From NCBI GenBank assembly GCA_905209075.1, contig CAJLRL010000014.1, positions 1 to 53,087 of the forward strand: DNA of 53,087 nucleotides. Direction: 5' to 3'. Position numbers and translations under genes: made by a program. The stretch comes from an uncultured Lachnospiraceae bacterium. GTDB lineage: Bacteria; Bacillota; Clostridia; Lachnospirales; Lachnospiraceae. The notes under the pieces were generated by a model. That model was not told where the DNA came from. It searched no databases and saw only the letters and a program-made list of their open reading frames with translations. Below are positions 25,215-34,636 of this stretch, in pieces. Each line of letters begins with the position of its first letter. The stretch's first letter is position 1.

Positions 25215-27326
25215 TCACTTTTCATCTCTTAATTTTTCTATTAAGCTGTATACGTCAGGACGTCTTTCTTTAAGATGTTTATCAAGCAGATGCCGCCTCT
25301 CTGCAAATTTTTCTGCAAGTTCCGGATGTTCTTTTGCTATGCGCTCATGTACATCTCGTCTGTGCGCTTCAATGTGTGCAGCAAGTGTCTTCTCATCCTT
25401 GCCAGAGATATTGACGATCTCCTTGAGATGTTCCTCCAGATGCTCAAGCCACTCATCCTGATCGAATTCATCCATGTGCGCCCAGCGTCCATGCATGATT
25501 TTTTCGACATCCTTTGTCTTTTTAAGCTGTTCTATCTGCAGCTTTATCTGCTTTTCTATCTGTTCCTCACTCTCTGAACCGAATGCCCAGACAAATTCCT
25601 GAACTCTGTTGTCTGCACGTTTTCTTGATGCACTGCGGGCAGCATTGTCCACGCCTCCCTCTAGCGGATAAGGTCTGTTTATTCCCATATCCTTAAGCGC
25701 AATATGTATGGTTCTTCTGACACAGCCATCCTCTATGAGATAGCCCAGTCCAAGTTTTCGAAGCTGGTCGTTAAGCCCGGCAATGTGCTCTGTCATATAA
25801 AATTTTATGCCTTTTTCCTTTAATGATTTATGAAGTATCGCAATGCTGTCTGCTGCAGTGATGTCTATGCTGCCGATCGCACCGGCATCTATTATTACGG
25901 CCTTTGTATCAGATTTTATACTATCTTCTATGTCCCGCACCAGCACCTGTGAGTTGGCAAAAAACAAGCTGCTGCTGAATCTGTAAATGATCACACCATC
26001 AACCGCATGTATATTTGTACTCTCTGCCATATCCCTGAAGTGGCTGTGTCCCGGCTGCACTCCCAGAAAACATCTGGCCGGTTTTGAGGTTCTTATTATC
26101 ATTTCTGCGAACGAGAGGATAATTCCTATGAGGACTCCATTTATCGTACCAAGGATCAGTACTCCCAAAAACGCTCCGGCAAATATGAAGAATTCTGTGC
26201 GGCTGACCTTCCACAGCCTCTTTGCCAGATGAAATTCTGTCGCTCCCATAAGAGCAGATATGACTATTGCCGTAAGCACAGGTATCGGCAGATAGCCTAT
26301 GAATCCTGTACAAAACAGCAATACAACTATCATCGATAATCCGGCAACAATCCCTGTAAGCTGTGTTTTGCCGTCATACTGCTCACTCATTGCAGTTCGT
26401 GATACAGATCCATTTATCGGACAACAGCCGGTAAATGCGGCCGCCATATTTCCTATGGCAAACGCCAGTATTTCCTGATTATCGTCTATACGATATCCAT
26501 TTTTCTGTGCAAAATTATTTTCTGCCAGAAGTGTCTCCGCCATTATGACTACCGCAACAGACAGGCTTATGACGATTATCTCAGTCACTTTCACTGCCGA
26601 AAAATCCGGTATACACCAATCCGGCATTCCCGGTTCAACCGTAGAAAGTGTTGGCACATTCCATTCCTTTACCGGTCCAAAATATGTAAAAAGCGCTCCT
26701 GCTGCCATGAGTACAACTGCCATCGGAAACTTCGGCATGATCTTTTTGCTTATCAGAAGTATCGCAAGTGCGATAGCTCCCATAAGCAGTGCTGCTGTAT
26801 TTATCTGTTTTAAAGTTTCCCATATGTGTTCCGCAAGCTCAAAAAGTTCACCTGTTCCAGCAGTTCCGCCCATAAGCTTTGGCACCTGCATGAGTATTAT
26901 CGTTGTACATATTCCTGTGATAAAACCACCCATAACAGGTGCGGATATATAGTTTACAAGTTTTCCGGCTTTCATAAAGTAAAATGCCAGAAGCCACAGT
27001 GCAACGAAAAATGTAAATACAGGAACAACTGTAACAGCCTCGCTGCTGCCACTCTCTATCCCCATGCTAAGCACTGCCGCACCGACCAGCGCCGCCGGAG
27101 CCGCATCTACTCCAAATATGAACTGCGGTGATGTCGAAAGCAATGCAAACAGTATTATCGGAAAAACCGATCCATACAGTCCGTAAACTGCCGGAAGCCC
27201 TGCTATCTGTGCATATCCCATTGATATAGGGATTGAAACCGCCATGATTATGATTCCCGCAAGCAGATCCTTGGAGAGATTTTTGAAGTTGTAGTTTTTT
27301 AGTGTAGGTGCAATATTTGGTTTCAT
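25215..27326 (-). CDS. SulP family anion transporter with STAS domain and unusual C-terminal extension
   Basis: This 703-residue protein has about 11-12 membrane segments (25-400) with the SulP signature LAGIIIMAVSIPISMGYAQIAGLPAVYGLYG. A STAS domain (about 425-540) includes AVIIDAGAIGSIDITAADS. The last 160 residues are charged and helical, with a His/Glu-rich part (WLEHLEEHLKEIVNISGKDE, then HRRDVHERIAKEHPELAEKF). Substrates of the family are sulfate, bicarbonate or organic anions; none can be assigned. The upstream gene's TAA overlaps this ATG by one base. Confidence 0.9.
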   Translation of the reverse strand: MKPNIAPTLKNYNFKNLSKDLLAGIIIMAVSIPISMGYAQIAGLPAVYGLYGSVFPIILFALLSTSPQFIFGVDAAPAALVGAAVLSMGIESGSSEAVTVVPVFTFFVALWLLAFYFMKAGKLVNYISAPVMGGFITGICTTIILMQVPKLMGGTAGTGELFELAEHIWETLKQINTAALLMGAIALAILLISKKIMPKFPMAVVLMAAGALFTYFGPVKEWNVPTLSTVEPGMPDWCIPDFSAVKVTEIIVISLSVAVVIMAETLLAENNFAQKNGYRIDDNQEILAFAIGNMAAAFTGCCPINGSVSRTAMSEQYDGKTQLTGIVAGLSMIVVLLFCTGFIGYLPIPVLTAIVISALMGATEFHLAKRLWKVSRTEFFIFAGAFLGVLILGTINGVLIGIILSFAEMIIRTSKPARCFLGVQPGHSHFRDMAESTNIHAVDGVIIYRFSSSLFFANSQVLVRDIEDSIKSDTKAVIIDAGAIGSIDITAADSIAILHKSLKEKGIKFYMTEHIAGLNDQLRKLGLGYLIEDGCVRRTIHIALKDMGINRPYPLEGGVDNAARSASRKRADNRVQEFVWAFGSESEEQIEKQIKLQIEQLKKTKDVEKIMHGRWAHMDEFDQDEWLEHLEEHLKEIVNISGKDEKTLAAHIEAHRRDVHERIAKEHPELAEKFAERRHLLDKHLKERRPDVYSLIEKLRDEK

Positions 27327-29014
27327 TAATTTTCTCCTGTTGCGTCCTGATATTCCTTACTGCTGACACCGCCCCATGTGGTCTTATCAGCTGATATAAC
27401 CTGACCTGTACCCTTTTTTACGGCATAAAAGCCTAGTATCTTCGCATCTGCGCCCACCTGTTCCTGCTGATATACGAACAGATCACACTTGCCATTCTCT
27501 GAAACTCTGTCATAAACAAGATGCTTTTCACAGGTAACACCATTTGAATCATCGGTTTCAAAAATCGCATAGAAGCTGCCCTTTGCGGTAAAACCATAAC
27601 TTACTTTATCAGGATCACCATCGGTTATTTCACCTGTGTCCATCATATATTTGTAGACCGCCAGACTTTCTGCAAACACTGCTGATTCTGTATCTGTGGT
27701 TTTCGATTCATCGGAAGAGCTGCCTTGTTCCTGTGAAAAATCCTCTGTCTGAGTATCATTTTCAACACTGTTGCCCTGATCCGAATTTTCCGAGTTGTTC
27801 GTGCCTTTCTGATTTTCATTATCCGAGTCATTTATGTCTTTCTGATTTTCATCATCTGAACTATTTGCGCCATTCTGACTTTCATCAGTACCGTTTAACT
27901 CACTTTCAAGACCATATTCTATATACTCTTTTGTGGTCAGATTTTTTCTCAAAAACGGGCCAACCTTTAGATTGTAATAATCTTCCGAAACATAGCCGTT
28001 TCCAGAACTCATGTATATCAGACCACCCGGATACTCTGCAAGTTCCTCATCCATACCTATAAAAGCCATTATCTGATAGATAACAAGTGCTGCCATCAGA
28101 CAAAACCACATCACCACCAGGCAACTGTTTTGAAATATTTTCACTCCATTAGACTTTGTTGAAATATTGTCTTTAAACAATATAAGTTTGATAATCCATA
28201 ATAGCGACAATATTATGCATCCCGCAGATGTGAGCATGATCGATGACATCTGATACCAGCTTCTATAATGATATCCCTCAGGCAAAAGCCCGATTATCCC
28301 GTAAAAGAATCCTGCATACAATACTAATACCGCCGTGATAATAAGCAAAACCGGCCACTTGCGTCTAATTTGATTATGATTGTAAATAGTCTGTTGCAGA
28401 TCCATTTTTCCACATCTAGGAGAAAACAGAAATGCTATTTCATCATTCGTCATCTGTTTAGACTTCGGGGGAATAGCATAGCAGTTATTTAATACTTCCT
28501 CCCAGCCATGTTTATCACTTAAGTACAAAGCTGCCGCTTTATAAAAATAAAACTCTCTCAAATACTGTAGTTTCAGACAGTCAGTGCGAACCATTTCCAA
28601 AGCCTGTATAGCCAGATCATAGTGTCCCATAAGGATCTGCTGTTTTGCCATCTGGATCAGTGTAACAGCCTGAAGCTGCTTATTATCTTTATATCGGGTT
28701 CTGTACAAAGCCAGATTGTAATCGTGCTTATCCTGAAGATTCCATTTTTCTGTCTTTTTTGCCGATATGATTATGCTCGCATACATGAGCATAATCAGAA
28801 ATACCAGATAAGATACCAGAAGTAACATGCATGATTCCAGCATTCCCATTGTATAATCCTCACGCTGTCCAGTTCCGATAATAAAGCATACGCCTAAAAT
28901 GCCGCCTATCATAACTAGAACTCTGTAAATCTGTACTATCGTTTTCTGCCATAAGCCCTTTTGATAACCGGTTGTAAATGGTGCGTTTGGATTTGAAATA
29001 TCATAGTAATTCAT
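27326..29014 (-). CDS. Unknown multi-pass membrane protein with low-complexity linker
   Basis: I do not recognise this 562-residue protein. It has membrane segments at about 25-45 and 58-82, a helical TPR-like cytoplasmic stretch (about 110-200), then three more segments (225-250, 260-285, 295-320). An Asp/Asn/Ser/Gln-rich linker (about 380-440) carries imperfect tandem repeats such as DDENQKDINDSDNENQKG. A soluble C-terminal domain ends in GFYAVKKGTGQVISADKTTWGG. It is translationally coupled to the SulP gene, suggesting joint function or regulation. Confidence 0.75.
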   Translation of the reverse strand: MNYYDISNPNAPFTTGYQKGLWQKTIVQIYRVLVMIGGILGVCFIIGTGQREDYTMGMLESCMLLLVSYLVFLIMLMYASIIISAKKTEKWNLQDKHDYNLALYRTRYKDNKQLQAVTLIQMAKQQILMGHYDLAIQALEMVRTDCLKLQYLREFYFYKAAALYLSDKHGWEEVLNNCYAIPPKSKQMTNDEIAFLFSPRCGKMDLQQTIYNHNQIRRKWPVLLIITAVLVLYAGFFYGIIGLLPEGYHYRSWYQMSSIMLTSAGCIILSLLWIIKLILFKDNISTKSNGVKIFQNSCLVVMWFCLMAALVIYQIMAFIGMDEELAEYPGGLIYMSSGNGYVSEDYYNLKVGPFLRKNLTTKEYIEYGLESELNGTDESQNGANSSDDENQKDINDSDNENQKGTNNSENSDQGNSVENDTQTEDFSQEQGSSSDESKTTDTESAVFAESLAVYKYMMDTGEITDGDPDKVSYGFTAKGSFYAIFETDDSNGVTCEKHLVYDRVSENGKCDLFVYQQEQVGADAKILGFYAVKKGTGQVISADKTTWGGVSSKEYQDATGEN

Positions 29015-29142
29015 AGAAGCCGCCTTTCATACTAATTCTTTATCAGTATTTTATATTGTTATACTCTTCTTAATCCCTCACTTTTTTGCCAATTAAATAA
29101 AGTATAACACGGTTTTTTCTATAAAACAGCCTAAAATACAAA

Positions 29143-29189
29143 TATACTCTTCTTAATCTCATAAAAAATCATAGATTAAAAAGAGTATA
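29143..29189 (-). terminator. AT-rich terminator after the MATE gene
   Basis: TATACTCTTCTTAATCT pairs with AGATTAAAAAGAGTATA. On the minus strand it is followed by TTTGTATTTT, just after the MATE stop at 29205. A partial second copy of the left arm (TATACTCTTCTTAATC) occurs near 29057-29073, closer to the start of the 27326-29014 gene. Confidence 0.7.
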
Positions 29190-29204
29190 CATTATTCCAT
29201 CTTA

Positions 29205-30548
29205 TCAGTTATGTGCAATTTTCTTCTTTGTACGCAACTCCCATATTAAGTACGTCACTATAAGGAGTACACCTGTTGAAAGCCACGCAGCCGGATCTGC
29301 ATAACACACACCAGTATAGCCAAAAGGCTTTGCAAGTATTGCTATGGCGATCACTCTCGCAGCAAGCTCCATCACTCCGCTGAGCATCGGAACAAGTCCG
29401 CGGTTTAACCCCTGTAATCCATTTCTATAGGCAAAAATCCAGGCCAGTGGCAGCATAAATATACTTGCGATACGAAGATATCTCATTGCATAGTCCATAT
29501 CCGCCGCTGTAGGCGATGTGATGAACCAGCCTATCATGTGTGATCCCACAAAGCAGTTTATGGCGGCTGCTAAAACAGCACAACCTATGCAGATCCAGAA
29601 GCATGATCTCATTCCCTTGAAAATACGATCATATTTTCCCGCTCCCAGATTCTGTCCACAATATGTTGCAGCAGCCGCTCCAAGTGTTGGCATAGTCTGC
29701 GTTGCAATATTATTGACCTTTGATGCCGCTGTAAATGCCGCAACCACTTGTGATCCAAATACATTGACAGCAGCCTGGAAAATCATAGTTCCAATAGCTG
29801 TGATAGAATAGTTGAGTGCCATCTGGATACCGATTGCCAGCATATGCCATATCCCATTCCAATCCATATAATAGTCATCACGATGCGTACGCAGTATATC
29901 GTATTTTCTAAACATTACTATAAATGACAGGATCGCCGCAAGTCCCTGTGAAATTACCGTCGCATACGCAGCTCCAGCCGTTCCGGCTTTCACAACGACT
30001 ATGAAAAACACATCAAGTATTATATTGAGCACCGATGAAAATATGAGAAAATACAGCGGTGTCTTACTGTCACCTATGCTTCGCAAAAGTCCTGATGCCA
30101 CATTGTATGACATAGTGCAGAAAATCCCCATAAAAATAGCCTTTATATATGCATCCGCCATATTCAGAATATTCTCCGGTGTGTTCATCCATATAAGAAA
30201 CTGCTTTGATGCGAGCACTGTCGGTATCGTAAGCACTGCCGAAACTATCACCGTCAATATGATAGCAAGCGCAACATAATGCTTGAGCAGTTTTTCGTTT
30301 TTCGCCCCAAATGCATGGCTTACCATGACTCCGAAGCCCTGTGCGATCCCGTTCGCAAATCCCAGTACCAGAAACATAAGACAGCCTGTTGATCCAACCG
30401 CAGCAAGTGCGTCCGATCCAAGATACTGGCCTACTATGATCGTATCAACCATGTTGTAAAACTGCTGGAACAAATTTCCCATCAAAACAGGGATTGAAAA
30501 CATCAGAATGATCTTCATTGGATTACCTTTGGTCATATCCGTTTTCAT
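29205..30548 (-). CDS. MATE family efflux transporter
   Basis: This 447-residue, 12-segment protein starts DMTKGNPMKIILMFSIPVLMGNLFQQFYNMVDTIIVGQYLG, a clear MATE/NorM-like signature. The second half repeats it around NYSITAIGTMIFQAAVNVFG. Such pumps export cationic drugs or metabolites with Na+ or H+. It appears monocistronic, with a terminator downstream. It is a different subfamily from the MATE gene at 43911. Confidence 0.92.
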   Translation of the reverse strand: MKTDMTKGNPMKIILMFSIPVLMGNLFQQFYNMVDTIIVGQYLGSDALAAVGSTGCLMFLVLGFANGIAQGFGVMVSHAFGAKNEKLLKHYVALAIILTVIVSAVLTIPTVLASKQFLIWMNTPENILNMADAYIKAIFMGIFCTMSYNVASGLLRSIGDSKTPLYFLIFSSVLNIILDVFFIVVVKAGTAGAAYATVISQGLAAILSFIVMFRKYDILRTHRDDYYMDWNGIWHMLAIGIQMALNYSITAIGTMIFQAAVNVFGSQVVAAFTAASKVNNIATQTMPTLGAAAATYCGQNLGAGKYDRIFKGMRSCFWICIGCAVLAAAINCFVGSHMIGWFITSPTAADMDYAMRYLRIASIFMLPLAWIFAYRNGLQGLNRGLVPMLSGVMELAARVIAIAILAKPFGYTGVCYADPAAWLSTGVLLIVTYLIWELRTKKKIAHN

Positions 30549-30594
30549 GTGTAAATCTCCTTCTCCAAATCGTAATAAAGTTCCCCACGATTTA

Positions 30595-30634
30595 TTATTT
30601 TATGTAATTGTTTATATATTTTTACATAAAATAA
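30595..30634. other. AT-rich inverted repeat in the MATE upstream region
   Basis: ATTTTATGTAA (about 30597-30607) and TTACATAAAAT (about 30622-30632) form an 11-bp inverted repeat in the 218-bp gap between the XRE gene (ends 30767) and the MATE start (30548). It could terminate XRE transcription or be an operator for MATE. Nothing else is visible in the gap. Confidence 0.45.
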
Positions 30635-30766
30635 AGTGTGTGAACCAAGCAATTTTTTAAACCTCGTCCACACATTATATACACATATATTTTAGTATTC
30701 AAGTACTATTTTACAATTTTATAACTTAATTTTTCTCGTTCTGTATCTTATCACATTCTTATCAAC

Positions 30767-31105
30767 CTATTTAATATCTTTCAAGGCTTCCAGATATCCC
30801 AATAATCTTTCCTTCTGCTTTGTCTGCAGATTTCTGAAAGTTTCAAGCACTATGCCCTCATCATTATTCAGTGCTGCCAGATAGTCCGATCCTTCATCAG
30901 CGGTCATATCTCTTTCTGAGAGCAATTCATATGGTGTCACATGTAGCACCTCGCATATTTTCAGTATCTTATCCGCTGATGGATTAGTCTTTTTCCTTTT
31001 CCAGTCACTGATCGTGCTTTGAGAGATTCCTGTCTGTGCCGCAAAATCCTTCTGTGACATTCCATTTTTATCTAATAGGTAAAATATCTTTTCACTTATT
31101 ATCAA
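30767..31105 (-). CDS. XRE family transcriptional regulator
   Basis: This 112-residue protein has an N-terminal helix-turn-helix: LLDKNGMSQKDFAAQTGISQSTISDWKRKKTNPSADKILKICEVL. A short acidic C-terminal helix region follows (about 70-112). The recognition helix SQSTISDWK is intact. Targets are unknown; the nearest genes are the MATE pump downstream and the truncated Rpn-like gene upstream. Confidence 0.9.
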   Translation of the reverse strand: MIISEKIFYLLDKNGMSQKDFAAQTGISQSTISDWKRKKTNPSADKILKICEVLHVTPYELLSERDMTADEGSDYLAALNNDEGIVLETFRNLQTKQKERLLGYLEALKDIK

Positions 31106-31141
31106 TATGTTCTCTCCCCTCTCGACTTATTTATACAATAA

Positions 31142-31954
31142 CTATTTGCCTATTATCTCATTATACAAAGCTGTTTTATCTGAACAATTTTCGGTAGCAT
31201 CTGTCCAGCTTACTATCCTATTAGTATCATCTGTGCTATCAATTACAGATTTTATAAGCTCCATATCATACTCTGCCGGATCATCGAAAAAAGCTTTTAG
31301 AATCGTCATTGACATTCTTTTTATTTTCTGCTGCTCTTCTTTTGCCTTTTGCTGTTCCTCTTTTGCCTTCTGCCGTTCCTTCTCCCCGAGCTTACGCCAT
31401 TCCTCTGCTTCTTTACGCAACTGTTGTATATCGATTTTTTCCATATTCTCAAATAGATAACCCAATTTGTGTTCCCTCACTTTCTGAACCGCATCATCAG
31501 TTTCCTCTGCCGAAATATGAATCTTAGTACAAAGTGATCTGACCACTGCTGCTATAATATCTATAACCTGCTCAGAAGAATTATGGATTATAGAATCAAT
31601 CTTATCCTTCTCTATGTCCCTGAAATTTGTAATGTCATCAGCCGTCTGAAACTTATTTATCAGCATCAGTAATGACATCTCATCTTCCCGAGCCAGCAGT
31701 TCTTCATCTGAGAAATCATGATTTCTGACGACAATATACTTGAAATCTGGTATATATGGACGAAGAATATCAGAAAACATGATCCTGTCCCTAAGATACA
31801 TATCTGCTGTCCATTCTTTCTTACCCTCATAATAAACGACCGGAATGATCGGGGGATACTTGAACGACTTATTTTTACTTATTTTACCACGTTCTGATAA
31901 AAATGTCTTCTCATATTCTGCCCATATGCATGCCATATATTTAAGAAGCTGCAT
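31142..31954 (-). pseudogene. 5'-truncated Rpn/PD-(D/E)XK-type nuclease gene
   Basis: The open frame gives 270 residues beginning MQLLKYMACIWAEYEKTF. The family segment FKYPPIIPVVYYEGKKEWTA is present, as is DFKYIVVRNHDFSDEELL. The tail has Lys/Glu/Gln repeats (KAKEEQQKAKEEQQKIK). Reading the same frame upstream of the ATG gives TKRKGDHKSDVDYNV up to an in-frame stop near 32023, and this also looks like family sequence. So roughly the first 80-100 residues, including part of the nuclease core, are missing. Full-length relatives are RpnA-like recombination-promoting nucleases or transposase_31. Probably a relic, though the rest could still be made. Confidence 0.7.
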
Positions 31955-32121
31955 GGCTACATTGTAATCAACATCACTTTTATGATCTCCTTTTCTTTTT
32001 GTATTATACGTATCGTATATACGTTATACTATTTGAAATAAATATAATTGTCAATACTTTTATAGCAATAAATCATCAAAAATTTAAAAATTGCTTTTGT
32101 CTGTATTGTCAATTTTACGCA

Positions 32122-32158
32122 AAAAAAGATTGCGCAATTTTACTTATTGCGCAATCCA
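32122..32158 (-). terminator. Rho-independent terminator after the AI-2E family gene
   Basis: On the minus strand GATTGCGCAAT and ATTGCGCAATC form an 11-bp perfect stem around a 7-nt loop, followed by TTTTTTT. It lies about 57 nt after the stop at 32215. Confidence 0.92.
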
Positions 32159-32214
32159 TATTTTTCACTCTCTGTTTTTCAATCAGGTTTTTCGGATATA
32201 TTCCATTTTCACTG

Positions 32215-33405
32215 TTACTTTTGTATATGTTCAGCCTCTACCTGTTCTTTAATCCTTATCCGATAATTTACATATCTCTTGATCAGATAATATACAACCG
32301 CCCACAGCGGCACTCCTATAAAAAGTCCGACTATTCCAAACAATCCATTTCCAAGGAAGATCGCAAATACCACCCAGAATGGAGAGAGCCCGGTTGACTG
32401 TCCTAAAATCTTTGGTCCGATTATGTTTCCGTCTACCTGCTGTAAAATTGCTATAAAAATAATAAACACAATTCCCTTTGACGGACTGTCCAATAATATA
32501 AGAACCGCACTCGGTATAGCTCCGATATATGGTCCAAAGAACGGAATCAGATTAGTGACTCCAACGATCACACTAACAAGAGCAACATAAGGCATTCTGA
32601 GTATCAGGCAGCATACAAAACAAATAACACCGATTATAAAGGAATCTATTATCTTTCCGCTGATAAACCCTCCGAATATCTTATCACTTTCCTTTACTAC
32701 ACTTACGATCACATTTGTCTGACGTTCATTGAAAAAAGCATTTATAACTTTTTTAATCTGCCTGCGGAATGTTTCCTTGCTTAAAAGCACATATATAGCA
32801 ACAATAAAAGCTACAAGGCAATTTACTGCTGTTCCAAATATCCCCATTATCCCGTCTATAACAACAGAAACCTGTCCCAGCATATCTGACTTGATCCAGT
32901 TTGTGATGTAATTCATGAAATTATCATAAAATCCGTTTATTGCATTTCTGACTTTCTCATTATTTTTTGCAAGCTCCATAAGCTTTCCCACCAGATCCTG
33001 GATCTGTTCAGGAAATGAATAAACCAGATTGCTTATATTGGTATATATTTGCGGAACGACCATCATTATAAGAAGAGCAATTACTGCTAATACTATTATC
33101 ACACTTATGAAAATAGACAATCCCCTCATGGAAACTTTCTTCTTTGTCTTTTTTTCTATAAATTTTCCGAGACTCCTGTCCAGATGTCTTTCATAAAACT
33201 CAACCACAGGATTAAGCAGATATGCTATAACAATTCCCATTATTATAGGCATAAGTATATTGCAGACACGAAGTATCTGGTCAAGTATAGAATCAAATCT
33301 GAATAGCAAAAATACAAGAAGTATAGCTCCTGCCATGGCCATAAATAATGACAGTCCCTTTGACCATGCCAATTTCAATGTTTTTTTTAGTTTGTCCTGC
33401 TGCAT
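32215..33405 (-). CDS. AI-2E family transporter (PerM/TqsA type)
   Basis: This 396-residue membrane protein has the family layout: four N-terminal segments with IVIAYLLNPVVEFYERHL, a soluble loop (about 120-180) and a C-terminal block. That block contains FFGPYIGAIPSAVLILLDSPSKG, QQVDGNIIGPKILGQSTGLSPFWVVFAIFLGNGLFG and GVPLWAVVYYLIKRY. Members export autoinducer-2 or act as ion antiporters; the role here is open. Monocistronic with a strong terminator. Confidence 0.92.
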   Translation of the reverse strand: MQQDKLKKTLKLAWSKGLSLFMAMAGAILLVFLLFRFDSILDQILRVCNILMPIIMGIVIAYLLNPVVEFYERHLDRSLGKFIEKKTKKKVSMRGLSIFISVIIVLAVIALLIMMVVPQIYTNISNLVYSFPEQIQDLVGKLMELAKNNEKVRNAINGFYDNFMNYITNWIKSDMLGQVSVVIDGIMGIFGTAVNCLVAFIVAIYVLLSKETFRRQIKKVINAFFNERQTNVIVSVVKESDKIFGGFISGKIIDSFIIGVICFVCCLILRMPYVALVSVIVGVTNLIPFFGPYIGAIPSAVLILLDSPSKGIVFIIFIAILQQVDGNIIGPKILGQSTGLSPFWVVFAIFLGNGLFGIVGLFIGVPLWAVVYYLIKRYVNYRIRIKEQVEAEHIQK

Positions 33406-33471
33406 CTGACAGACCTCCCGGATTATTATTAATCAGAAATCATTCCCATCTGTTTAGTCAGACAATACTAC

Positions 33472-34491
33472 TTAGTGTTCCGGGCGGGTGCCAATATTTA
33501 TAACACTCTCCCCACTGATCAGTTCAAATGGGATTATTTCATGTGTCACCGGTTTGTTAAGGTCTATCATATTAAAAAGCATCTCAACACTTCTGGCTGC
33601 CATATCCTTATGCGGCTGTCTGATAGACACGATTTTTGGATTGTAGTACTGTGAAAGCACAGATCCATCAAAACCGGTTATAGATATATCATCCGGTACT
33701 TTTAAGCCTTTGTCAAGTATTGCTCTTATCGCACCTATAGCCATCACATCTGAAATTGCATAAACAGCTGTAATTTCTATATCCTTCTCCAAAAGGCGTT
33801 CCATCGCCCTGTATGCACTATCATATGAGAATCTGGCTCTCTCATAATATCTTTCATCGGGAACTATTCCGTTTTTTTTGAGGCTGTTAATATATCCGTT
33901 ATGACGTAAAATAGCTGTCTGGGATAATTCCAGATTGGCTCCTATCTCGGCAATCTTCGTGTGTCCGTTTTGAATGAGATAATCCACAACAGTCTCTCCC
34001 GCCTTCTCATCATCAATAGACAAAGACGAAAGCTTATCTACATTCCAGCCCTTTGCACAAGTTGTAACAATAACGCAAGGCACTGATACCTCAGAAAATT
34101 CTTCGGTAAAATCGTCACGGCTTCCTCCAAGAAAAATAACACCAAGCGGCTTTCTCTCTCTGCATATCCTTATCGTCTCATTTCCGATATTATCATCCTC
34201 ATCCAGATATGTGATATTTAAAGAATAATCTGATCTGTCAACAACACACTGGATTTCCTCGATTATATTCGCAAAGAGCATATTTGATGTACCTTTGACA
34301 AGTACATATATATTTCTTGAGCTTGTCTGCTTCAGCCTCTTGGCGTTTGTATTTGGCACAAAATTATGTGCTTTTACAATTTCCATTATTTTATTTTTCG
34401 CTTCAGGACTTACATCCTGTCTATTATTTAAAACTCGGGATACCGTTGTTACAGAGTATCCCGATTCTTTTGCTATATCTACAATTGTCAC
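33472..34491 (-). CDS. LacI family transcriptional regulator
   Basis: The helix-turn-helix VTIVDIAKESGYSVTTVSRVLNNRQDVSPEAKNKI is complete. A periplasmic-binding-type sensor domain follows (GVIFLGGSRDD; AIRAILDKGLKVPDDISITGFDGS). The start is taken as GTG at 34491 because GGGGA lies 6 nt upstream. An ATG at 34518 would add nine residues but has no ribosome binding site. It is downstream of the sugar permeases and probably represses the promoter at 37948-37977, where a LacI-type operator is seen. Confidence 0.92.
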   Translation of the reverse strand: MTIVDIAKESGYSVTTVSRVLNNRQDVSPEAKNKIMEIVKAHNFVPNTNAKRLKQTSSRNIYVLVKGTSNMLFANIIEEIQCVVDRSDYSLNITYLDEDDNIGNETIRICRERKPLGVIFLGGSRDDFTEEFSEVSVPCVIVTTCAKGWNVDKLSSLSIDDEKAGETVVDYLIQNGHTKIAEIGANLELSQTAILRHNGYINSLKKNGIVPDERYYERARFSYDSAYRAMERLLEKDIEITAVYAISDVMAIGAIRAILDKGLKVPDDISITGFDGSVLSQYYNPKIVSIRQPHKDMAARSVEMLFNMIDLNKPVTHEIIPFELISGESVINIGTRPEH

Positions 34492-34636
34492 TGTTTTTCC
34501 CCATATAAATGTTTTCATAAATTATATCAATAAGTATTCTCACAGATATAATTTGTTATGCCAATTATATCATACCTTCTGAATTCCACCAACCTGTCAA
34601 TTGTATTTTAGATAAGTTTCGTTGGTCCTTGTATAC

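Noticed and set aside
27760..27890. CRISPR-like repeats
   Set aside because: The repeats are imperfect, contiguous and in frame in a coding linker; there are no spacers and no cas genes in the window.
34491..34518. ATG at 34518 as the LacI start
   Set aside because: No ribosome binding site precedes it; the GTG at 34491 has one and gives the usual LacI N terminus.
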